From Planctomycetia bacterium (lineage in GTDB: Bacteria; Planctomycetota; UBA1135; GCA-002686595): DNA of 24,015 bases. The position numbers and the translations under genes were made by a program. The stretch is from the NCBI GenBank assembly GCA_005778045.1, contig SXKQ01000162.1, forward strand, positions 1 to 24,015, given 5' to 3'. This document shows, in pieces, positions 1 to 8,649 of this stretch. Within the stretch, counting starts at the first letter, position 1. Each line of letters starts with the position of its first letter. The notes under the pieces were generated by a model. That model worked only from the letters and a program-made list of their open reading frames with translations, searched no databases and was not told the DNA's origin.

Positions 1-1
1 C

Positions 2-736
2 GACGGCACGATGGCGCGCATGCCGGAGCTCGAGACCATCGCGCGGAAGCACGGCCTCAAGATTTGCACCATCGCCGACCTGATCGCGTGGCGCCGCCAG
101 CACGAGCGCCTGATCGAGCCGCTGCAGATGGACCTGCCGATGCCCACGCACTACGGCACGTTCATGGCGCACATGTTCCGCTCGAAGATCGACGGCAAGG
201 AGCACGTCGCGCTCACCATCGGCATGCCCGGCCCCGGCCTCGACGGCCCGCGCGCGGAAGTCGACGGCCCCGTGACGGTGCGCGTGCACTCCGAGTGCCT
301 GACCGGTGACGTGTTCCATTCGCTGCGCTGCGACTGCGGGCCGCAGCTCGACAAGGCGCTCGAGATCCTCGGCCGAGAGCCGCGCGGCGTGCTCGTCTAC
401 ATGCGGCAGGAAGGCCGCGGCATCGGGCTCGAGAACAAGCTCAAGGCCTATCGCCTGCAGGACCAGGGGCTCGACACCGTCGAGGCCAACGCCGCGCTCG
501 GCTTTCCCGCCGACCTGCGCGAGTACGGGCTCGGCGCGCAGATCCTGCGCTACCTCGGCGTGCGCCAGATGCGCCTCTTGACCAACAACCCCAAGAAGAT
601 CGCCGGCCTCGCCGGCTACGGCCTCGAGCTCGTCGACCAAGTGCCGCTGTCGACCACGCCGAATCCGTCGAACACCAAGTACCTGAGCACCAAGCGCGAA
701 AAGCTCGGCCACCTGCTCCCGCCGGACCTCGGCTGA
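2..736 (+). CDS. ribBA: GTP cyclohydrolase II, C-terminal part of a RibBA-type protein (5' end outside window)
   Basis: This is the GTP cyclohydrolase II half of the riboflavin pathway. It opens GTP to 2,5-diamino-6-ribosylamino-pyrimidinone phosphate, formate and pyrophosphate in the cytosol. The frame is open to the window edge. The first residues ([20 protein letters not shown]) match the end of a RibB (dihydroxybutanone phosphate synthase) domain, so the ATG at 11 is probably internal and the gene is a ribB-ribA fusion. Counting from that Met, the zinc site is [17 protein letters not shown] with Cys96, Cys107 and Cys109. RQEGRGIGL is at 132-140, the catalytic stretch [12 protein letters not shown] at 168-179, and TNNPKK at 191-196. 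It ends convergently, 27 bases before the next gene. The RibA assignment is sure; the fusion is inferred from the few RibB-like residues visible. Confidence 0.95.
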   Translation, partial: DGTMARMPELETIARKHGLKICTIADLIAWRRQHERLIEPLQMDLPMPTHYGTFMAHMFRSKIDGKEHVALTIGMPGPGLDGPRAEVDGPVTVRVHSECLTGDVFHSLRCDCGPQLDKALEILGREPRGVLVYMRQEGRGIGLENKLKAYRLQDQGLDTVEANAALGFPADLREYGLGAQILRYLGVRQMRLLTNNPKKIAGLAGYGLELVDQVPLSTTPNPSNTKYLSTKREKLGHLLPPDLG

Positions 737-768
737 GAATCTGGTCCCGGAGAACTCTCGCTCTCAGC
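732..768. terminator. possible bidirectional terminator between convergent genes
   Basis: A 7-base inverted repeat (gctgaga at 732-738, tctcagc at 762-768) spans the 27-base gap between two convergent genes. The loop is 23 bases and there is no T-tract, so this is weak evidence. Confidence 0.2.
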
Positions 769-3040
769 GACTGCCGCGAACTCCCGGTCCGCGGGCGGGA
801 CCGAGGCGCTGTTCGGAGGTCGGCAGCTCGAGCAGCTTGGGGTCGAGCTTGGCGAGCGCGGCCTTGAGCTCGGCGAGCAGATCCTCGCGCTTCGACTCGA
901 TGAGCTTCGCCTCGAGCATGCGCGCGGTGTCGGCGGGCGTCAGATTGAGGCCGTCGGGCGTGGCGGCGGAGTCGGCGCGGCGCGCGAAGCTCTCGAGGAT
1001 CAGGGCGGTCGAGGAGTCGAGCTCACCGCGCTCGAGCGCGATGCGCGACTTGCCTGCGAGCGCGAGCGCGACGAAGTGGTCGCACAGGTCGCGACCGGTC
1101 GGCAGGTCCGCGGAGTAGCGCGCATAGTGCGCGATGCCCGCGTCGTAGGCCGCGAGCGCGTCGTCGAGCCGCGAGCGGCGACGGAAGTGCTCCGCGGCGA
1201 CGAGCGCGGCGTAACCCGCGAACCAGCGCACCTGCGGGCTCGCTTCGGGCTTGGCGAGCAGCTCGTCGTAGGCACCCAGCAGCCCCGAGGGGCCCTTGTC
1301 CCACAGGAGCCGCGAGCGCAGTCGATCGTGCAGCAGCGGCGAATCGGGGAAGCGTTCCAGCGCTCCGTCGAGCACGGCGTTGGCGCGCGGACTCGCGCCG
1401 AGCCAGCGCAGGAAGTCGTGGTAGCTGACGAGGTTCTCGTCAGTCGCCAGCGGATGCTCGGAGAGCGTGGCGTAGGCCGCGTTGACGTCGGCCATCCACT
1501 CCGGCGGCCACTGCGTACGCTCGCGGTAGGCCTTGCAGATCGCGAGCTGGCGCGAGAGCGCGAACATCGCGAGCACGCGCACCTTCACGTCTTCCGTCGG
1601 GCCGGCCTCGCCCGCGGGCGTGGTCAGCATGCCGCCCTCGACGGCGGCGACGGCGCGGTCGAGCGCCGTGTCGCGCTCGCCGAGACGATCCGCGGCGGCC
1701 GCCAGCGTCGCATCGAGGCGCCAGCCCTTCACTCCGGCGCGCTCGGCGTCGAGCGCGGTGCGCCGCGCGTCGAGCACGAGCAGCTCAGCGAAGCGCCGCT
1801 CCTGCCCGGGCTCGGACGCGCGCGCGAGGAACGACTCGGCGAGTTCCACGAGCGCCGCAGGATCCGCGCGCCGGGCCTCGACCTCGCTCGAGAGCTCCTC
1901 CACGCGCTGCGAGACGGCGCGCAGGCGATGCGTGGCTTCGTACTCGCCCGTAGGTGCGCCCGAGCGCGCGACATCGACGTAGCGCGAGCCCAGCGCGAGC
2001 CCGCGGTGCAGCGTCGCGAGCGTCTTCGCGCGCGGGAACTTCTCACCGAGCCGCTCGGCTGCGGCCACGAGCAGCTCGCGGTCCTCGGCGGGCAGCGCGG
2101 TCTTGAGCACTTCCGCGATCAGGTCGACGGCAGACTCGGTCTGGGCCTGTGCGAGCGACACGCGCGCGAGGTGCGCGAGGTCCGAATCGAGCCCGAACAG
2201 CGCGAGCCGCAGCAACTCGACCTGATCGACGTCGCGCACCTTGAGCGTGGCCTCGATCAGCGTGCGGCGCACCTGCGGCGTGCCCGCGCGATAAGCCTGC
2301 TCGATCGCGAGCCGGTCGACGATGTCAGGGCTGGCCACGCGCTCGGCTATCGGCAGCCCATCGCGCACGCGCTCCTTCTTCGGTGGGAACTCCTTCGCCG
2401 CCTCGACGTAGGTCGTGAGCACGGTCTGCGTGTCCCACGAGTAGTAGACGTCGTAGCGCTCTTTGCCCGAGGGCTCGAGCACGATATGGCGCGGCGAGAC
2501 GCGCAGGCCCTCGAAATACTTGGCGTAGAGCTCGGTCTCGCAGGTGATGTGCTCGCCGCAGGTCACGGTGCCGAAGCGCGGGCACTCGACGCGTACGCCA
2601 TTCTCGTCGTAGTCGCGGGGAGTGTGGCGATAGACCGAGCCGATCACGCAGATGTAGGGCTCGAGCAGCTTGGCCGCCTCCGGGTCACGGTACTTGATGC
2701 CCGCAAAGTGCTCACTCGCGATCTCGCCGTCCATGTTGACCGCGACCATGATCGGCTGGCCGGTCTCCTTGGCGAGCGCGAGCGCGTCGTCGAACGAGCG
2801 CTGCCACGTCACCAGCACCGGCTTCGCCCAGCCCTCCGCCGTCGCCGCCGGCCACATCATCGGCTCGGTGAGGCCCTGCCCGAGCTCCGGCGGCGAGCCG
2901 AACTTGAAGGCGTCCTTCGACGGCGCCGCGCCACCCTGCGGACGCACGGGCGCGCCGGTCGGGGCGGGAGCGGGCGTCCCGGTCGGCTGGGTCTGGGGCG
3001 CGAGCAACGACAGCGCGAGCAGCGTGAGCGTGAGCGTCAT
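764..3040 (-). CDS. secreted thioredoxin-fold protein with C-terminal helical/TPR-like repeats
   Basis: A 758-residue exported protein of unknown role. The start chosen is the ATG at 3040, because it begins a signal peptide (MTLTLTLLALSLLAP). The open frame runs 78 codons further upstream but is compositionally poor there and would cross the recQ start. A Pro/Ala-rich linker (about 16-42) is followed by a thioredoxin-like domain at about 75-215. That domain contains a SFDDALALAKETGQPIMVAVN strand-helix unit and a late cis-Pro-like segment (VSPRHIVLEPSG, 181-192). Where a redox CxxC would sit the sequence reads NMDGEIAS, so oxidoreductase activity is unlikely. Cys153, Cys161 and Cys167 lie in a separate insertion. 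The remaining roughly 500 residues are Ala/Leu-rich helices, HEAT- or TPR-like, with a clear TPR-like stretch about 560-690. It is divergent from recQ across 85 bases. Fold assignment is fairly confident; function is unknown. Confidence 0.8.
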   Translation of the reverse strand: MTLTLTLLALSLLAPQTQPTGTPAPAPTGAPVRPQGGAAPSKDAFKFGSPPELGQGLTEPMMWPAATAEGWAKPVLVTWQRSFDDALALAKETGQPIMVAVNMDGEIASEHFAGIKYRDPEAAKLLEPYICVIGSVYRHTPRDYDENGVRVECPRFGTVTCGEHITCETELYAKYFEGLRVSPRHIVLEPSGKERYDVYYSWDTQTVLTTYVEAAKEFPPKKERVRDGLPIAERVASPDIVDRLAIEQAYRAGTPQVRRTLIEATLKVRDVDQVELLRLALFGLDSDLAHLARVSLAQAQTESAVDLIAEVLKTALPAEDRELLVAAAERLGEKFPRAKTLATLHRGLALGSRYVDVARSGAPTGEYEATHRLRAVSQRVEELSSEVEARRADPAALVELAESFLARASEPGQERRFAELLVLDARRTALDAERAGVKGWRLDATLAAAADRLGERDTALDRAVAAVEGGMLTTPAGEAGPTEDVKVRVLAMFALSRQLAICKAYRERTQWPPEWMADVNAAYATLSEHPLATDENLVSYHDFLRWLGASPRANAVLDGALERFPDSPLLHDRLRSRLLWDKGPSGLLGAYDELLAKPEASPQVRWFAGYAALVAAEHFRRRSRLDDALAAYDAGIAHYARYSADLPTGRDLCDHFVALALAGKSRIALERGELDSSTALILESFARRADSAATPDGLNLTPADTARMLEAKLIESKREDLLAELKAALAKLDPKLLELPTSEQRLGPARGPGVRGSR

Positions 3041-3125
3041 GGCAACCGTAGGTTCCCGTCCGCGCGCGCTTTCGTCCACACGACGCGCGTGAAACCCGCG
3101 TTCCTGCGGTCCAGAATCGGGGCCC
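3041..3125. promoter_or_regulatory. divergent promoter region between the thioredoxin-fold gene and recQ
   Basis: These 85 bases separate two divergent start codons, so promoters for both must lie here or inside the genes. I see no convincing -35/-10 pair. The segment is slightly less GC-rich near 3095-3120. Confidence 0.3.
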
Positions 3126-4820
3126 ATGCCCACGCCGCGTGACCCTCCTGCGCTCGAGAGCGCACTGCGCGAGCGTTTCGGCCTCTCCGCCTTCCGCGGG
3201 CTGCAGCGCGAGGTGATCGAGGCCGTGGTGGCGGGGCGCGACGTCCTGCTGACCATGCCGACGGGCGCGGGCAAGTCGCTGTGCTATCAGCTGCCCGCCG
3301 TGGTGCTCGACGGACTCGTGCTCGTCATCAGCCCGCTGATCGCGCTGATGCAGGACCAGGGCGATGCACTGCGCACGAGGGGTGTGTGCGCCGCGTTCGT
3401 GAACTCGTCGCTCGATGCGCACGAGCGACGCACGCGCCTCGACGCGGCCGCGCGCGGCGAGCTCGAATTGCTCTACATCACGCCCGAGCGCTTTCGTGCC
3501 TTGGACTTTCAGGAGTTCGCGCCACGACTGCGCATCGCGCGCATGGCCGTCGACGAGGCGCACTGCGTGAGCCAGTGGGGCCATGACTTTCGGCCTGACT
3601 ACTCACGCCTCGGCGAATATCGCGCGCGCCTCGGCTCGCCGCCCACGATCGCGCTCACCGCGACCGCGACGCCGAAGGTCGCCGCGGACATCGTGGTGAG
3701 TCTCCGCTTGCGCGATCCGCTCGTCGTGCGCACGGGCATCGAGCGGCCGGAACTCTTCTTCGCCACCACGCGCGTCGATCTCGCTGAGGAGAAGGTGTCG
3801 CTGCTCGCCGAGCGCGTACGCGCGATCGACGGGCCGGGCATCGTGTACTCGTCGCTGATCCGCGACCTCGAGGAGCTGCACACGGAGCTGCGGCGCTCGG
3901 GCATCGACACGCTCGTCTATCACGGCAAGCTCTCGCCGCAGGAGCGTCGCGCGATGCAGGCGCGCTTCCTCGCTTCGGAGCGCGACGTCGTGCTCGCCAC
4001 GAATGCCTTCGGCATGGGTGTCGACAAGGAGGACATCCGTTTCGTGCTGCACGCGCAGGTGCCGCGCACGCTCGAGGCGTGGACGCAGGAGGTCGGCCGC
4101 GCGGGGCGCGATGGCAAGCCCGCGTGGTGCGAGCTCCTGTACTTCGAGGAAGACCTCGCGATCCAGCAGGGTTTCATCGAGTGGGCCAACCCGTCGCGCG
4201 AGTACATGCTGGGCGTCTACGAGACTCTGCGCGGCTGGGGCGAGCGGATCGCGACCAAGGAGCTCGACGACCTGCGCGACGAGCTGCTGATCAAGAATCG
4301 CGCCGACAACCGCGTGTCGATCTGTCTCAAGTGGCTCGAAGTGCTGCAGGTGACGACGGGCTCCTTCGAGACGCACGACTTCGCGCTGTCGCGCGAGCTC
4401 GATCCGGCGGAGCTGCCAGAGTTCGTCGGCAGCCCCGAAAAGCGCCGCGCTGACCTCGAGGGCCTGCTCGCCATGGCGCGCTTCGCCAGCGGTGGCGAGG
4501 AGTGCCGGCGCGCCACAATCGCGCGACACTTCGGGCTCGACGGGCCTTCGGCGCCATGCGGTGCATGCGATGCCTGCGCGCCGGCTCTCCCGTGGCGCGA
4601 GGCTCACCTCATGCCGCGCATGAGCGCTCCCGCGCTCGCGGAACGCACGGAGCGCTGGCAGCGCGGCGACTGGGTGCGCATCAATCGCCGTCAACTCGGG
4701 CAGGTCGTCAAGGTCGAGGGAGACGGCAGCCGCGTGCGCCTCGTGGTCGAGAGCGCGATCGACATGCAGCGCCGCACGATCGATCCTCGCCGCGAGCGGG
4801 TCGAGCGGGTCGAGCGCTGA
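3126..4820 (+). CDS. recQ: ATP-dependent DNA helicase RecQ
   Basis: A 3'-5' DNA helicase of superfamily 2 acting in recombination and repair. Visible motifs, in order: MPTGAGKSLCYQ (Walker A, lysine 50), VDEAHCVSQWGHDFRPDY (DEAH box at 143-146 plus the RecQ aromatic loop), TATATP (motif III, 178-183), VLATNAFGMGVDK (motif V, 289-301) and QEVGRAGRDG (motif VI, 321-330). Four zinc-type cysteines follow: Cys460, Cys478, Cys481 and Cys484. In classical RecQ the zinc site follows motif VI within about 60 residues and precedes the winged helix. Here about 130 residues lie in between, including a winged-helix-like stretch (about 370-420), and there is no HRDC domain. The last 55 residues form a small basic beta-rich tail ending in RERVERVER, encoded by a short tandem repeat (about 4796-4817). 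At 564 residues it is shorter than E. coli RecQ. The helicase call is certain; the subfamily is not. Confidence 0.95.
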   Translation: MPTPRDPPALESALRERFGLSAFRGLQREVIEAVVAGRDVLLTMPTGAGKSLCYQLPAVVLDGLVLVISPLIALMQDQGDALRTRGVCAAFVNSSLDAHERRTRLDAAARGELELLYITPERFRALDFQEFAPRLRIARMAVDEAHCVSQWGHDFRPDYSRLGEYRARLGSPPTIALTATATPKVAADIVVSLRLRDPLVVRTGIERPELFFATTRVDLAEEKVSLLAERVRAIDGPGIVYSSLIRDLEELHTELRRSGIDTLVYHGKLSPQERRAMQARFLASERDVVLATNAFGMGVDKEDIRFVLHAQVPRTLEAWTQEVGRAGRDGKPAWCELLYFEEDLAIQQGFIEWANPSREYMLGVYETLRGWGERIATKELDDLRDELLIKNRADNRVSICLKWLEVLQVTTGSFETHDFALSRELDPAELPEFVGSPEKRRADLEGLLAMARFASGGEECRRATIARHFGLDGPSAPCGACDACAPALPWREAHLMPRMSAPALAERTERWQRGDWVRINRRQLGQVVKVEGDGSRVRLVVESAIDMQRRTIDPRRERVERVER

Positions 4821-4838
4821 AGCCCTATCCTCCGTGCG

Positions 4839-5573
4839 ATGGGAATCGAGCAGTTTGGTGCGGCGTGGGGCGAGCTCGTGCGCGAGCTCGACTGGGAACG
4901 GCTGGGGCGCACGTACTGCGAGGGCGACGGTTCGACGTTCTTTGACGACGAGAAGGTCGAGAGCGTGCTCGAGACCGGGCTTGAGCTCGTCGACGATCTC
5001 GTGGCGTCGCTGCCGCGCGGCGGGATGGGGCGCAGCCTGTACTTCGGCGCCGCACTGGCGGAGCTGCCGCTGGTGCTCGCGGAGCGCTTGGCGCTCGGGC
5101 GCGAAGTCTTGTGGCTCAATCTGCCGGGCGAGGAGGTCGACGAGCTGCAGCGCGCGCTGCACGCGGTCGGGGCTCGCCTCGGGCTCGATCTGCCGTTGCC
5201 GCGCACCGACGCGCTCGCCACGATCGCGGACGAGAGCTGCGAGCACCTGTGGATGACGAGCGTGCTCACCGATCCCGACGCGTTCCCGGCTTTGCACGAC
5301 GCGCTCTACGAGCGCGCCGGGACGGAGCTCGCGACGGGGCGCGGCAATCTTGCGGAGGATCGCGCGCGCGCCGACGCGCTCGTGCGCGAGCTGCTGCGCA
5401 AGGCGGCGCCGCCGGCGATCTTCACCACCACCGACGAGGAGCTCGAGATCGTGAGGCCGCTGCTCGTCGAGGCAGGGCTCGACATCCGCGTGCCGCGCTC
5501 GGAGACGACCAGCGCGATCGTCGGAGATCTCGTGCGCCTCGCGCGGCTCGCGCGCGTCAATTCCCCCGCGTGA
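4839..5573 (+). CDS. unknown 244-residue acidic protein
   Basis: I do not recognise this protein. It starts 18 bases after recQ, so it is probably co-transcribed with it. It is acidic and Leu/Glu-rich, and lacks a signal peptide or membrane segment, so it is likely cytosolic. The pattern of hydrophobic strands followed by charged helices, such as EVLWLNLPGEEVDELQRAL (about 90-108) and PPAIFTTTDEELEIVRPLL (about 189-207), suggests an alpha/beta domain. The latter segment resembles the closing part of a Rossmann-like fold. No catalytic motif is evident. Its last 17 bases overlap the 3' end of the SUI1-like gene on the other strand. Codon bias (G/C in third positions) is the same as its neighbours, which supports a real gene. 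Confidence 0.75.
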   Translation: MGIEQFGAAWGELVRELDWERLGRTYCEGDGSTFFDDEKVESVLETGLELVDDLVASLPRGGMGRSLYFGAALAELPLVLAERLALGREVLWLNLPGEEVDELQRALHAVGARLGLDLPLPRTDALATIADESCEHLWMTSVLTDPDAFPALHDALYERAGTELATGRGNLAEDRARADALVRELLRKAAPPAIFTTTDEELEIVRPLLVEAGLDIRVPRSETTSAIVGDLVRLARLARVNSPA

Positions 5574-5922
5574 CGTTGGCGAAACCGCGCTCCTCGAGCG
5601 CGGTCGCGAGCCGCTCGGGCTGGTCGCCCTGCACCACGATCGCCGTGCCCTCGACGCGCGCGCCCGTGCCGAGCGCCTTCGCGAGCTCCTTGGCGAGCTT
5701 CTCGAGCGGATGCCCGGAGAGCCCCGGGCCTTCCGCGAGCGTCACGGCCTTGCCGCCGCGCCCCGCGCGTTCGCGGCGCACGGTGACGCGACCCGGGTAG
5801 CGCTTCTGAGTCCTAGCGGGCTCCGGCGACGGAGCGACGGGCTGCGGACCCGCGGGCAGGGGCCCGAGCTTGTCGCGCAGCGCCGCGAACGGATTCGTGG
5901 GCTTGGGAGCCTCGCCGCTCAC
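5557..5922 (-). CDS. SUI1/YciH-family translation initiation factor-like protein
   Basis: A 121-residue protein whose C-terminal half (about 55-121) is an eIF1/SUI1 domain. The giveaway elements are KAVTLAEGPGLSGHPLEKLA, a central KALGTGARVEG strand, and the ending IVVQGDQPERLATALEERGF. In bacteria the family (YciH) binds the 30S subunit and affects start-codon choice. The N-terminal about 50 residues are Pro/Arg-rich and probably disordered. It starts with GTG at 5922. That codon overlaps the TGA of the upstream peptidase gene (GTGA, 5919-5922), so it is translationally coupled to a secreted M1 peptidase, an unexpected partner. Its 3' end overlaps the convergent unknown gene by 17 bases. Domain call is secure; the role in this organism is inferred. 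Confidence 0.85.
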   Translation of the reverse strand: MSGEAPKPTNPFAALRDKLGPLPAGPQPVAPSPEPARTQKRYPGRVTVRRERAGRGGKAVTLAEGPGLSGHPLEKLAKELAKALGTGARVEGTAIVVQGDQPERLATALEERGFANVTRGN

Positions 5923-8330
5923 TGGCCGTCTTCCTTCGCGGGAGCCTGCTTGTCCCGCTCCCGGTCTCGATCCTTGTCCTTGGCCTTCTCCGCGTCGCGC
6001 GCTTCCTGCATCGGGTTGCGCGCGCCCGAGGGCGCCGCGCCGCCGCGGCCTCGACCGCTGCCACCGCCGCCCGAGCGCAGCTGCACGCGCGTCTCGGCGA
6101 GCTCCTCAGGCCAGACGTTGTTCACGAGGTCGATGTCCGCCGTCTCGAGGTGCGGATCGAGCATGAGCTTGACGAGCTTCTTCTCGCTCACGAAGTGCTT
6201 GGTGATCTTGTCCGCGCCCTTGCGCCACACCGTCGCGGGGACGCGCAGCTCCTCGGTCGAGCCATCCTCGTAGTGCGCCTCGAGCACGACGGGCATCACG
6301 AGCTCGCCCACCTTCTTCACGTCGACGACGTAGAACGCGAGGCGGCTCTTCAGCAGCTCGCGCTGCTTCTCGTCGAGGTCCTTGACGAGCTTCTCGTAGT
6401 CGCTGACATCCTTCTCCGTGATGTAGAGCTCGTCGAAGGAGTTGTAGAAGTCCGCCAGCTCCGGGAACGCCTCGAGGCGCGTCGCCTGGCCTGCGTTGTT
6501 GCGCTGCGCAAGCGTCTCCGGCGCGCCGTCGCGCTTCTCCTTCGCGAGCGGCTTCTCGACGCTCGGATCGCGCGAGTCGATGCGGTAGACGCGGATGCGA
6601 TCGACGGCGAGGTCGCACGCGCCGGTCGAGTAGAACCAGCCGCGCCAGAACCAGTCGAGGTCGACCGCGCTCGCGTCTTCCATGCTGCGGAAGAAGTCGC
6701 CCGGATGCGGACGCTTGAACTGCCAGCGACGCGCGTACTGCTGGAACGAGAAGTCGAACAGCTCGCGGCCCATGACGCTCTCGCGCAGCACGTTGAGCGC
6801 CGTGGCGGGCTTGGCGTAGGCGTTGCTGCCCATGTTCAGCACCGAGTCGGCCGCCGTCATGATCGGCACCTGCCCCTCGCTCTTCATGTAGCCCGTGATC
6901 TTCGCGGGCTCGCCACGCCCCGAGGGGTAGTCCGTTTCCCACTCCTGCTCCGCGATGTACTGCAGGAACGTGTTGAGGCCTTCGTCCATCCACGTCCACT
7001 GGCGCTCGTCAGAGTTGACGATCATCGGGAAGTAGTTGTGGCCGACCTCGTGGATGATCACGGAGATCAGCCCGTACTTCGTGCCCTTCGAGTACGTGCC
7101 GTCCGCTTCCGGCCGCGGGCCGTTGAAGCAGATCATCGGGTATTCCATGCCGCCCACGGGGCCGTTGACCGAGATCGCGGTCGGGTACGGGTACGCGAAG
7201 GTGTGCTTCGAGTAGACGTCGAGCGTGTGGCAGATCGCGTGCGTGGAGTACTTGCTCCACAAGGGCTCGCCTTCCTTCGGATAGAAGGACATGGCCCACA
7301 CCTTGCGGCCCTCGACCTCGTGCAGCAGGGCGTCCCAGATGAACTTGCGCGAGCTGGCCCAGGCGAAATCGCGCACGTTGTCCGCGCGGAAGGTCCATGT
7401 GCGCGTGCCCTGTGGCGTGTGCGACTCGTTCTCCTTGGCCTCATCGGGCGTGACGATGAAGACCGGCGTCTTTGCACTCTCGGCCTGCGCTAGGCGCGCG
7501 CGCTGGGCTTCGCTCAGCGCGTCACCCGGGTTCTGCAGCGTGCCGGTCGCCGCGACGACGTGGTCGTCGGGCACGGTGATGCTCACCACGTAGTCGCCGA
7601 ACTCGAGCGTGAACTCGCCGCCGCCCAAGTACTGCTTGTGCTGCCAGCCGTCGACGTCGGTGTAGGCAGCGAGGCGCGGGAACCACTGCGCGACCTCGTA
7701 GATCGAGTTCCCGTCCTTCTCGAAGCGCTCGTAGCCCGTGCGGCCGCCGACCTCGCGCGAGTTGTTGAGCGCGTAGTTCCAGTCGATCGAGAACGAGACC
7801 TGCGAGCGCGGCTCGAGCGGCTGGGGCAGGTCGATGCGCATCATCGTGTCGACGATCACGTGGCGCAGGTCGCCGCCGCCGGAGTCCTTGACGGCCGTGA
7901 CCTTGCAGCCACCGTCGAAGTCCTTGCGGCGCAGCATGCGCTGCACGGACTCGAAGCTCGCGCCCTCGAACTCGGGGCTGAGCGCGGTCAGCACGGCGTG
8001 GGACTCGGGCGAGAACAGGTTGGGGTCGAGCTGCACCCACAGGTAGGCGAGCCGGTCCGGCGAGTTGTTCGTGTAGGTGATGGTCTCGCTGCCGGTGAGG
8101 TGCGCGCGCTCGTCGTCGAGCGCGACCTCGATCACGTAGTCGACCTGCTGCTGCCAGTACTCGTGCCCGGGCGCTCCCGACGCGGTGCGGTAGGAGTTGG
8201 GCGTCGGCAGGACCTCCGTGAGCTGCCGGAACGGGTCGGGGACCTGGTTCTCCTCGACGCCGAAGGCGTAGCCGAGTCCGAGGAGCGCGAGGGTGGTCGC
8301 GGCGAGGCACAGGCGGGGGATCGAGGTCAT
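5919..8330 (-). CDS. secreted M1-family zinc metallopeptidase
   Basis: An 803-residue exported aminopeptidase-like enzyme. The start at 8330 is chosen because MTSIPRLCLAATTLALLGLG is a signal peptide; the further 49 open upstream codons are low-complexity. Residues about 60-330 are the beta-rich N-terminal M1 domain. GGMEYPMICFNG (393-404) is the substrate-binding GxMEN-type loop, here with Tyr in place of Asn. HEVGH at 427-431 plus Glu450 gives the HEXXH-X18-E zinc site, so the enzyme should be active. The middle and C-terminal part is helical. From about residue 755 it becomes Gly/Arg-rich and then highly charged (Lys/Asp/Glu/Arg), probably a disordered tail. It heads an operon with the SUI1-like gene. 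M1 assignment is sure; the substrate (cleavage of N-terminal residues from peptides) is inferred from the family. Confidence 0.92.
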   Translation of the reverse strand: MTSIPRLCLAATTLALLGLGYAFGVEENQVPDPFRQLTEVLPTPNSYRTASGAPGHEYWQQQVDYVIEVALDDERAHLTGSETITYTNNSPDRLAYLWVQLDPNLFSPESHAVLTALSPEFEGASFESVQRMLRRKDFDGGCKVTAVKDSGGGDLRHVIVDTMMRIDLPQPLEPRSQVSFSIDWNYALNNSREVGGRTGYERFEKDGNSIYEVAQWFPRLAAYTDVDGWQHKQYLGGGEFTLEFGDYVVSITVPDDHVVAATGTLQNPGDALSEAQRARLAQAESAKTPVFIVTPDEAKENESHTPQGTRTWTFRADNVRDFAWASSRKFIWDALLHEVEGRKVWAMSFYPKEGEPLWSKYSTHAICHTLDVYSKHTFAYPYPTAISVNGPVGGMEYPMICFNGPRPEADGTYSKGTKYGLISVIIHEVGHNYFPMIVNSDERQWTWMDEGLNTFLQYIAEQEWETDYPSGRGEPAKITGYMKSEGQVPIMTAADSVLNMGSNAYAKPATALNVLRESVMGRELFDFSFQQYARRWQFKRPHPGDFFRSMEDASAVDLDWFWRGWFYSTGACDLAVDRIRVYRIDSRDPSVEKPLAKEKRDGAPETLAQRNNAGQATRLEAFPELADFYNSFDELYITEKDVSDYEKLVKDLDEKQRELLKSRLAFYVVDVKKVGELVMPVVLEAHYEDGSTEELRVPATVWRKGADKITKHFVSEKKLVKLMLDPHLETADIDLVNNVWPEELAETRVQLRSGGGGSGRGRGGAAPSGARNPMQEARDAEKAKDKDRDRERDKQAPAKEDGQ

Positions 8331-8549
8331 GGGGCAGGGTCCCGGGGTAGGGGCGGGGAGTGCAGAGGGTACGGCGTGCTCCGGGTCCCGGGGTGGGGGA
8401 GCCCGCAGGCGGCGTTCGGAGTGGGCCGCGGGGCCCGCGCGGCGCTCTCCGAGCCGCCGACTCGCCGCTGGGGGCACTCGGCCTCGCCCCCGTTCCCGTT
8501 CTGGGTCGGCCCAAGCCTTCTAGGTGCCACCAGTTTCGGATCTAAGTAA

Positions 8550-8579
8550 CTGACAATAATAGCTTTACGTAATTGTTAT
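8550..8579 (+). promoter_or_regulatory. candidate sigma-70-type promoter of the sigma/PilMN operon
   Basis: CTGACA at 8550-8555 and TGTTAT at 8574-8579 are separated by 18 bases inside the AT-rich island. The match is five of six bases for -35 and four of six for -10. Transcription would begin near 8586, leaving a leader of about 75 bases before the sigma gene. Confidence 0.4.
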
Positions 8580-8624
8580 CGCGCTGGACGCCCGCCTGCC
8601 GGCGACCCCGTCCGTAGGGCTGCC

Positions 8625-8649
8625 GGAATAGGAAGCGTTCGCGGGCGTC
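8625..8649 (+). promoter_or_regulatory. possible ECF-type promoter (GGAAT-N16-CGTC)
   Basis: GGAAT at 8625-8629 and CGTC at 8646-8649, 16 bases apart, resemble the GGAAC/CGTC bipartite sites used by many ECF sigma factors. If used, the start would be around 8656. That favours the second ATG (8680) as translation start and would allow autoregulation. It could be chance. Confidence 0.25.

Noticed and set aside
1076..3142. 688-codon open frame opposite the thioredoxin-fold gene
   Set aside because: Arg/Ala/Gly/Leu-rich composition typical of antisense frames in GC-rich DNA; no motif, and the opposite strand gives a signal peptide and domains.
3603..5297. 564-codon minus-strand open frame opposite recQ
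   Set aside because: Shadow of recQ and its neighbour; recQ has every helicase motif in frame.
6150..7493. 447-codon plus-strand frame opposite the M1 peptidase
   Set aside because: Antisense shadow; the peptidase has a full zinc site on the other strand.
8551..8582. lac-operator-like look of the acaat...attgttatc segment
   Set aside because: The arms match only over about five bases and no LacI-type regulator is in the window.
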